NCBI GenBank assembly: GCA_025642065.1
Contig: JAODUP010000320.1
Span: 501,001-565,000, forward strand
Length of the DNA: 64,000 nucleotides
From: Paralvinella palmiformis
Taxonomy: Eukaryota; Annelida; Polychaeta; Terebellida; Alvinellidae
Reading direction: 5' to 3'
The position numbers and the translations under genes were made by a program. The notes under the pieces were generated by a model. The model was not told where the DNA came from. It made no database searches and worked only from the letters and a program-made list of their open reading frames with translations. This document shows, piece by piece, positions 57,001-64,000 of this stretch; position 1 is the stretch's first letter; each line of letters opens with the position of its first letter.

Positions 57001-60000
57001 TATGCCATCACATCTCGTTCAGATGTGATGGCCAAATATATGGTCAATTCCAATTCTAATAGATCTTATACTATGTGGTGTATGATTTGCACATAAAAAA
57101 GATATCAATTTTTATCCACTAATTATAGATGTTGTTGCATTGCACCATCATGAGCTGTTCAAATCGGGAATTAATGAGGTAACATATTTCTGGTCTGAAA
57201 ACCTTTCTAGCCACACCGATTCAAATGTCACACACAAGTGTCTTACTTGGTCAGGGAGCAAATCATGCATAATTACATCTACGGGGCAAATTATGGAATA
57301 GGAGCAAGAGTAGATACTTGAAGATGAAAAAATGCCGAAAAGGAAAGCACTATTTACAGTAATATCTTACCAACATATTATGGTATTACTCATTATTTTA
57401 CTGAAGGAAGAGTTAAAATATTTTTTGTGGACGTGATCATTTCCTTTGGCAAATTCATCAATTCAAATAATTTTTAAAAATAGAATTGATGATATAATGT
57501 TTTAGGGGATGGTTGATTAAACATTTTGTATGCTGTGTCTTCACATAAAAACAACAACAATCTGACATAAAATGAGTGACAATAACCAGATATCTGGAAC
57601 AGCAAAGTGGCTTTTACAGTTAAGTTATTTTGAGCAGTTTCTCCGAACTCTGAAGCAGAGAATAATGATAATAAACGTGGAAAAGGTGGCAGCTACAATT
57701 CTCAGATTTAATGGACTAAGTATGAGTCATTGGTATTTTTTATTATTAAATCTAGCCTTGTGCATGATGTATTATCCACATAAAAATCATGATAACGTAG
57801 GACTCCAGACACAGCTCAATGTTTTTTTAACAGAGCCAGCCCAGAGCTATAAAGTAATACAAGCAGCCTACACTGGCAAACATTTGTGAAAGTTCATTTC
57901 ACAATGTATGAAAAACTTCTATTACGCCAATATAGTCAAAAAGAATCGAGCTCAGTGGCACACCTAGTACAAGAGTTGGGCAAAGAATGCAAAGTTCATC
58001 AACAAATGATCAGATGGAGGGATAAGCAAGTCTGAAAAGGTGAGTATTCAAATGGTGACAGAAAGAAATTACGCTATTTGATGATTTAACGTGTTCAGGG
58101 AATGAATTCCAAAGATTAGGGACAACAACTGAAAAAGAAGGGTCACAGCATGAGTTTTAACTCTGGGAACATACAACAACTGAAAACCAGATGAACGATG
58201 CTCTCCTGGCTTGGTTGATAAAGAAAGCGTGGAAAATAGATATGAAGGTTCTCTGGAATAGACAATTTATTAAATATAACATAAATTATCCTTGACAAGT
58301 TGGCCCATTTTTGGTGCCCCGTGACCTACAATTAATTATTATTTTGGTACCACACTCACTGGTACTGAATGATTTCAACAAAAAAGGGACTCTATCAGCA
58401 ATCACATTAGACCTGAAAATAGTACACTTCAGTCAAACATTTTAAAACAGAATCAAACTGTACTGGACCATCTAATCAAACTCTAATTAAGCACTGAATT
58501 GTAACATCTTTAAAATAAATAAACTTACAGCAGTCTTCTCATCTTTGTCAATCTGTACTTTCATATTCTTGGCATCTTTAGGGTATGGTATAGTCACTGC
58601 TTGGTACTGAAAAGTAAATAATTAAAGCACCCTATATATACCACCTTCTACTAATGGTGTTTTGCTAAAATCCTAGGTATTTAGAATTTTTTCATTCCCT
58701 ACGAGTTCACCATGAATATATGCATCCATATTCAATTCCATTTTGACAAGTCCAATTCCACTCAATTCAATATCAAATTTTTTAATTCCAATTCCATTTT
58801 TACTGACTCTTTTTTACAATGAGTAGGTACTCCGAGTACCTACTAGGAATACCTACTCAGAGTAGTTTATATAAGTAGGTTTGTCATGGAAGAAATATTT
58901 CTGAATTAAAAGGTAAATTAATTTGTAGATTTAATTTATTTTTGTTGGAAACTTCAATTCTAATTCATCAATTCCATTTTTTAAATAATCTATTCCAATT
59001 CCAGACCATGTCAATGCATGTAAACTCACCGCTTTCTCAAACTGGTCTACCATTGCCGGTGCTGCTATCCTCGAGCGGTAGTATGCAAAATCGATTTTTG
59101 GTAGACTCTCATTATGCTTGTGTACTCTGCCGAAGATACCAAATAATGGCTGTCAGATTGTATTAAACTGGTGGAGTTAAGTATAATCATAAATTATTCA
59201 AAACTCATGAATAATAATGAAATTGTACAACTTCAGAGAAACTGTAAACACTAAAATTTAATGAAGTGATTAATTTGCTGGTTAGCTGGACCACCATGAC
59301 CAAATAACATGACAATTATGTCTCTGACTGCTACTGAGAAATTAGACCTTTTCTATAGTTGTTTACAAATTTAATTTGGTAAGGGTACTCTAATTGCATT
59401 ACAAATATCAAGGTTAGGGTTTGAATTATAATGTTATTTAGATGTGTGAGATGTTTCTCTGGGCACTGGGGTTCTCTAGCCAATTGTTAAACTTAGCAAT
59501 AAATTTCACAAAATGTTTATTCTGCTATTATTAACAAGTAAGGCTATCAGGAATGGCCAATGCAATTACCATAATTCAATTCTAATTAAATAATAAATGG
59601 CAAAATGAAAGAAAATTAATTATAGTAATCTTTTTAAAGTTTCCAAAACACACATATTGATTAAGTCAGTACACAACTCTCATAGCTGCCAACATTTGAA
59701 AATTGGAAAGAGTAATAATTTTTGCATGAAATGTGACCTATGGCTAACACGACACTTCGCATAATAAAACCATGTAATTTATCGATACCAGAAAATTTTA
59801 CATCATAGGTATTTTTTGGTGAAAAGTTCACCTGCTTTTTCATTTAATCAGATTTTTCCCACATTTAATAACAATTAAGTCATCATGCACAAGTCTGCAC
59901 TTTCAGTATATGATTACCCTACATATTCTACCCTATACTAAAATCTTCATAGGATTGTTGTATTATTTATTATCATAATATTAACATAAATTAGGGAAAA

Positions 60001-62279
60001 AACACAGCAGTCAAACAAATAAACATGACAGAGAAACCCACCATATAAACAAGACCAAGTGCTTTTATTTACTGTAAACAAAGACAACTGGCCAAGCAGG
60101 AGAGAGTATTTGAGTCACATCATCATCATGCAACATGGACGTTTACCAGCCAAGATCACTAGCTCATCAAAATCTCTCCCATCCTTCAAGCACGTTCCTT
60201 ATATTCAGTAAATATTTATAAATATGACCACTGAAGTCGTTACAGCAGTATATTGTGGCATTGTTTCAGATCTGGAAACTATTGGATGATAAATATTTGT
60301 CGTTTATCATGCATGACCCATTTTCTGCTGAAAATAGGTCCAAAATCCAGCCTACAGTTGGGAACAGTACTTTTTAGCGATGGTTGTTGAGGTATCGGCG
60401 TAGATGTTTTAAACTATGATACTTTTTTTCACCATGAAGAGCTCCAAAACAGCGGAAAATCATTCTATGACAAATGAACTAGAGACTAGAGCATATCTTG
60501 CCTCAAAATGGCAGTAGCCCGGTCAGGTTAGTGACTACTCACTAGCCAGAAGACAAAATCCACATGTACCGGTGTCTGGGCTACTGATTTTTCAGCCCTG
60601 GAGCAGTGCCATATTGCTTTGGTATCTCTGTATGAGGTAACATTGTCATTGTACGAAACAGAGGATCTCCTGCACCATTCTGATTCACTGGTGCAGCAAA
60701 GGCTTTCAAGCACAGAGGCTGTGCTGAACAAGTGACAGCCTGGGTATACTCTCCGAAATACAAGCATGCAAGCTGTGTGCGGCTAAGACAGTGTCAGAAC
60801 TACGTAATGGTTGGCAGCTCTGAACTCTACGTTGCTGAGTAAAAATGAACAAAAGCAAATTTTCAAAAGGATACAAATCAATGTGACCTAATCCACAGAG
60901 ATTCTGGTTTAAAATGATAACTGACCAATTTCTACGGACATAATTCTAAATTCATTTTAGGAGGAGAATGTCTATAAATTGAAAACAACATTCTGTTTAT
61001 GGTGAAGGTACTCTGAATGTACTATGAAAGTATGAGTACTTCATGAATGTACTCAAGTAAAGTACTGAGTACTTCCTGTTATGAGTACAGAAGTACACCT
61101 GAGTACACATAAGTACACCAAACTGTCTACGAGTACATCAGCCCAACCCTGCTAACAGATCAACCAGACAGATTTCATGTAAAGTTCACTGTCCATTTAC
61201 GCTTTAAGAAAATGTCAGTTCAAATGGTCTTGACAGTTAGATTTATTCATATTTAAGTCATTAGTGGTGTTATTTTGTTAAGTCATAAATATATTATGTG
61301 TATGAAAGAGATTTTTGACCCATACTGCCAACAACTGAAACAGAATGAGCTATCCTGATTAAGGTCACCTGATTTTTACAAGGCTGTAGAAAGTCTGACA
61401 TTTATATGAAATTCAGTATTTCATGGTTCCCACAGCCAAGGAAATGTTATTTTCTACAGCTATACTGTTTAGTCAGGTTTTTTGTTCTAAGTGGATTTTT
61501 TGAAAGGCAGTATTTTTGTAAAATTCAAGGACATTTCCTGGACCTGGAAAATGAATTTCTTATTTTCCAGGTTTTCTATAACACATGGGAACCCTGATTA
61601 TTTGTAAAGCTGCACGGCTGTTCTATTTCTTTGATTTTTGTTTGTATCCCTTCAAAACTATGAAAAGCATCTTCTACTTTCAACCCAAATGTAACTACTA
61701 CGTGTTCGGCCGCCATATTTGAGCGGAAGTAACAGCCAACGAGGAATAACTGGCGCATGCACATTGAGTGGTTGGACCTATAACCCTGAGGTACAGGGTT
61801 CCAATACTCGGATATGAAACCACTTCGTTTTTACAAACATGGAAATTTTTCAATAGAATTATAAAATTATCATACAATCTGCTATTCACCCAAAATTCGC
61901 TTATATGAATGTATTAACGCTCGGGGAATGGTGTATAGTATTTCCGGTAACGGCCCAAACAGGGTCTCCACCACTGGCACCAGTAATATATTTCATACTT
62001 TTTTGGTAATTTCAAACGTATTAAAGTACATGCAGTCAACGAAAGACACAAGTGGCACTAAAACAATGAACAGTTATTGACAGATCAACAATCCTGAAGA
62101 ATTAGTGACCTCTCTGGTGACATTGCACTGATTGCATTTAAGATTCGAGACAAGTACCTTGAAACAAACATGTCAGATTTTGCTTTGAATGCCCGGTAAG
62201 CTTCTTTCTGATTAGGTGGCACTCGCTTAGCTAGTGCCGCCCAATCAACAGCTGACTTTGCTACACGTTTCGATGACAT
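54036..62279 (-). CDS. ATP5PD: Mitochondrial ATP synthase subunit d, five exons
   Basis: Subunit d is part of the peripheral stalk that holds F1 still while F0 rotates in the inner mitochondrial membrane. Exons in order of translation: 62279-62158, 59126-59030, 58606-58529, 56395-56333 and 54194-54036, all GT-AG with matching phases. The 172-residue product is close to human (161). Family landmarks are KSAVDWAALAKRVPPNQK (residues 8-25), LPKIDFAYYRSRI (49-61), MVDQFEKAYQAVTIPYPKD (66-84), EDMTHQMYVDYFPD (131-144) and the C-terminal PTFWPHLKKD (154-163). The start ATG is at 62279. An in-frame stop follows soon after the first donor, so splicing is required. It is convergent with TMF1. No defect is seen and the gene should be functional. 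Confidence 0.95.
55642..56000 (-). mobile_element. CR1-like LINE, 5'-truncated 3' end
   Basis: In ATP5PD intron 4, same strand as the gene. The minus strand reads FSIAVLTVWNSSGEHVK and then ..SFCQDLKPHFFSLAYPS, the C-terminal end of CR1/L2-type reverse transcriptases (..FSVxAPxLWNSLPEH..LKTxLF..). The family 3' UTR and a (TTA)n tail follow. Internal stops are present. Confidence 0.75.
57906..58215 (-). mobile_element. CR1-like LINE, 5'-truncated 3' end
   Basis: In ATP5PD intron 3. The minus strand reads YVPRVKTHA, then after a frameshift FSVVVPNLWNSFPEHVKSSN and ISFCHHLNTHLFRLAYPSI with a stop, followed by the same 3' UTR as at 55642 and 17052. This is the best-preserved C-terminus of the three copies. 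Confidence 0.8.
58822..58844. repeat. Perfect 23-bp palindrome
   Basis: AGTAGGTACTC-C-GAGTACCTACT: two 11-bp arms around one base, in ATP5PD intron 2. A smaller inverted pair (CTACT-CAG-AGTAG) lies 10 bp on. It may be a tip of the GTAC-rich element type seen at 61010-61150. Confidence 0.8.
60711..60756 (+). repeat. SINE-A 3' tail (diverged copy)
   Basis: Reads CAGAGGCTGTGCTGAACAAG, then TGACAGCCTGGGTATACTCTCC. The ~150 bp before it (60560-60710) is vaguely similar to the SINE-A body, so this may be an old full copy. It is antisense to ATP5PD. Confidence 0.6.
61010..61150. repeat. GTAC-rich degenerate array ending in CAACCCTG
   Basis: About ten GAGTACTT/AAGTACA motifs spaced 8-15 bp apart, followed by CAGCCCAACCCTG. 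Such subterminal arrays next to CAGGGTTGG-type termini are typical of some hAT elements. The other end was not found. Confidence 0.45.
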
Positions 62280-62700
62280 TCTACACGATAATTAGCAGAA
62301 CAAACTTCTTCGACCAGCTTCTCTGCCCTTCCCAGTAAAATGTCACCGGTAGCCAGTAAGCGTTGCATCGCTTTCCTGTATACTATATACCGAAAGGTTG
62401 TAGCACACTATAATTAATCCGCTAACTCTATTATTTTTAATTTAGTTCAATTTCTTTGGGTTTGTGTACTAAAAATGGAATAGCAACAATGAAAAATTAA
62501 ATTCAGTCTTACAGTTACCTTTATATATGTGATAGGATAAATCATTTAATCGTTTATTAACTTCTGACATTGTCCTGTTTATTAGACTAGTTACCTTGAT
62601 AGACTTTCTACATTAACACCGAATGTAACGAAGACAGGCTTTTGTCTGTCCGTAATAACGGTCTTAATTGGCTGTCTAAATATATATATTTTAAAATCAT
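62280..62700 (-). promoter_or_regulatory. Region upstream of ATP5PD
   Basis: Lies 5' of the start codon on the minus strand and should include the promoter and 5' UTR. 62290-62400 is less AT-rich than its surroundings. I see no TATA box at a convincing distance. Confidence 0.35.
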
Positions 62701-62719
62701 GGTAGTCTCTATTTCTCCT

Positions 62720-64000
62720 CATGCCAGAACCTATCGAGTCTAGTCTTAAATGTGTTGAATGTCCAGCTCGATCTGTATGAATATAAGCTGGAATCGAATT
62801 TCAATCATTAGCTATTCCGTATTCGTTGGCTGAACACATTTCGTCTCATACCCAATCAGACTAGGATCAGCATTCATGAGACCTTCTTAACCACCTGAGT
62901 AACATGTGAATAGAATTTCAACTCCTCATCTACCATCACTCCCAAATTTTCCTTTGGTGTTGAGGCCAGTAGGAGGTCATTCATCTCATAACTGTGGTGA
63001 ATATTAGCTCTCCATAGAAGGGCCTAGGTGAAAGACGTTACATTTGGACCCGTTAAACCCCAATAGGACCAATCTACTAGGATGTCAAGATCTTTCTGCA
63101 ACTAGAAATTTTCAGACATAAACCGGACAGCATGAAATAGTTTGGTGTAATCTGCGAAGATCTTCATGGGATCTGATACTTCATCTGCATGGTAGATTGT
63201 TTATTAATAAAAGAACAAGATTGGGCCCAATACACTGCTCTGATGTATACCGCAAAGGATATCGGCTCATGTAGAGATTTTGCCAGTGACCAGCATGTCT
63301 TCTACACAGAATGAAATTCTGTATCCAGCCCAGTGTTCTGACTTTGATGCGGAGCATTTTCAGTTTATTGTTTCAGTTACAGCTAGGGGGGGGATGCGTT
63401 ATATATAAGCAATGCTTCAAGCATCCTCCTTTTCAACATTCTACATGTGTTTGATTTCACTAAAATTATGTATTATGAATGTTGAAATAAACGAATTGAA
63501 TTTAGGAACATCCGTTGTTTTCACCGTGTCGAACGCCTTTCTATGGGGGAACCACTATCTATTATTCAGGACCATATAATTTAAATGATGCAATCAGCTG
63601 TCATACATGATTGTCGAGGGACAAATCCGTGCTGAGCATCGTCGATATGTCATATGTTAACTAGGCTAACTGGTCTTTAACGATCGACTCCGCCATCTTC
63701 CCAATAACTGCATGATGTGAGTCTGACAGGTCTGAATAGTTCCCCGTAATCACCTTCTTTTCCTTCTTGTGGATTGGTGTTAATCGGGCCTCCTTAAATG
63801 CACTGATAGGCAGGTTTCCTTATATGACTTCTTGAATATGGTGCTCAGGCCTCGTTATTCCCGACTGCTTTAGTTTGATGATCCGTGGATGGAAACCGTC
63901 TGGACCTGCAGACGCGGCGATTTTTAACCGTTATAGCTTCCTTCCAAGGATCTCTGGGGTAAATTTAAGTTAACTATTACCGAGGGTGGGCTCTAACTTG
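62720..64000 (-). mobile_element. Decayed CR1-like LINE reverse transcriptase
   Basis: Minus strand, running in from beyond the window edge. Motifs in order: ARLTPIHKKEKKVITGNYS (about 63790-63735), DDAQHGFVPRQSCMT (about 63640-63597), KAFDTVK (about 63540), SSVLGPILFLL (about 63237-63205), KIFADYTKLFH (63162-63130), and a C-terminal LGVMVDEELKFYSHV and TFKTRLDRFWH (62960-62720). The spacing and wording fit the CR1/L2/Jockey group. Stops and frame changes occur, and the catalytic FADD has become FADY at 63147, so the element is inactive. It begins about 440 bp upstream of the ATP5PD start codon. Confidence 0.8.

Larger units (their letters stand above)
59127..62157 (-). other. ATP5PD intron 1 (3.0 kb)
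   Basis: Contains the SINE-A tail at 60711 and the GTAC-rich array at 61010. Near 61700-61735 the minus strand reads GTTACTTCCGCTCAAATATG and then GCGGCCGAAC, a short CG-rich patch. No coding motif seen. Confidence 0.55.

Noticed and set aside
61690..61740. CG-rich patch with GCGGAAGT considered as the ATP5PD promoter
   Set aside because: The gene is on the minus strand with its start at 62279, so this patch is inside intron 1 and not upstream.
1..64000. CRISPR arrays, operons, phage or bacterial islands
   Set aside because: None seen. The spliced genes and animal mobile elements indicate a eukaryotic chromosome.

Overview
This is a gene-sparse, repeat-rich animal nuclear DNA window. The genes are split by GT-AG introns, and there are no bacterial operons, ribosome-binding sites or CRISPR arrays. 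The protein complement (a single-cysteine-cluster Toll-like receptor, a TMF1 golgin, mitochondrial ATP synthase subunit d), the many (TA)n and (TG)n tracts, and the mix of tRNA-derived SINEs, CR1-like and RNase-H-bearing LINEs, and hAT, pogo and P-superfamily DNA transposons suggest a lophotrochozoan invertebrate, most likely a mollusc. That assignment is an inference.

Layout. 1-7.9 kb is a repeat field: a SINE tail, a degenerate ~47-bp minisatellite, a hAT transposase relic, and copies of a second SINE. 8.0-10.95 kb (+) is a complete Toll-like receptor gene; I place its short signal-peptide exon at 8015-8078, spliced to one large exon. 11-18 kb is intergenic and holds two non-autonomous P-superfamily elements (12817-13381 and 15828-16429). 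These have 27-bp inverted ends, 8-bp target duplications and a decayed THAP-domain first exon. 18.3-21.9 kb (-) is a decayed LINE with endonuclease, reverse transcriptase and RNase H regions. A genuine intron-containing tRNA-Ile(UAU) lies at 23844-23962 (-). 24-33 kb is intergenic and includes a full-length 359-bp SINE with exact 14-bp duplications.

33.1-52.4 kb (+) is a complete 22-coding-exon TMF1 gene, predicted at about 1430 residues, with an unusually long acidic second exon. 54.0-62.3 kb (-) is a complete five-exon ATP synthase subunit d gene (172 residues), convergent with TMF1. The window ends in another decayed CR1-like LINE (-).

The three protein genes are functionally unrelated: surface innate-immune sensing, Golgi vesicle tethering and mitochondrial ATP synthesis. 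The most interesting structure is in the mobile DNA. The 359-bp SINE and the RNase-H LINE at 18.3-21.9 kb appear to share the same 3' terminal sequence and hairpin, which would make them a SINE/LINE partner pair. Exon joins were worked out by hand from splice sites, reading phase and family resemblance; no alignment was run.
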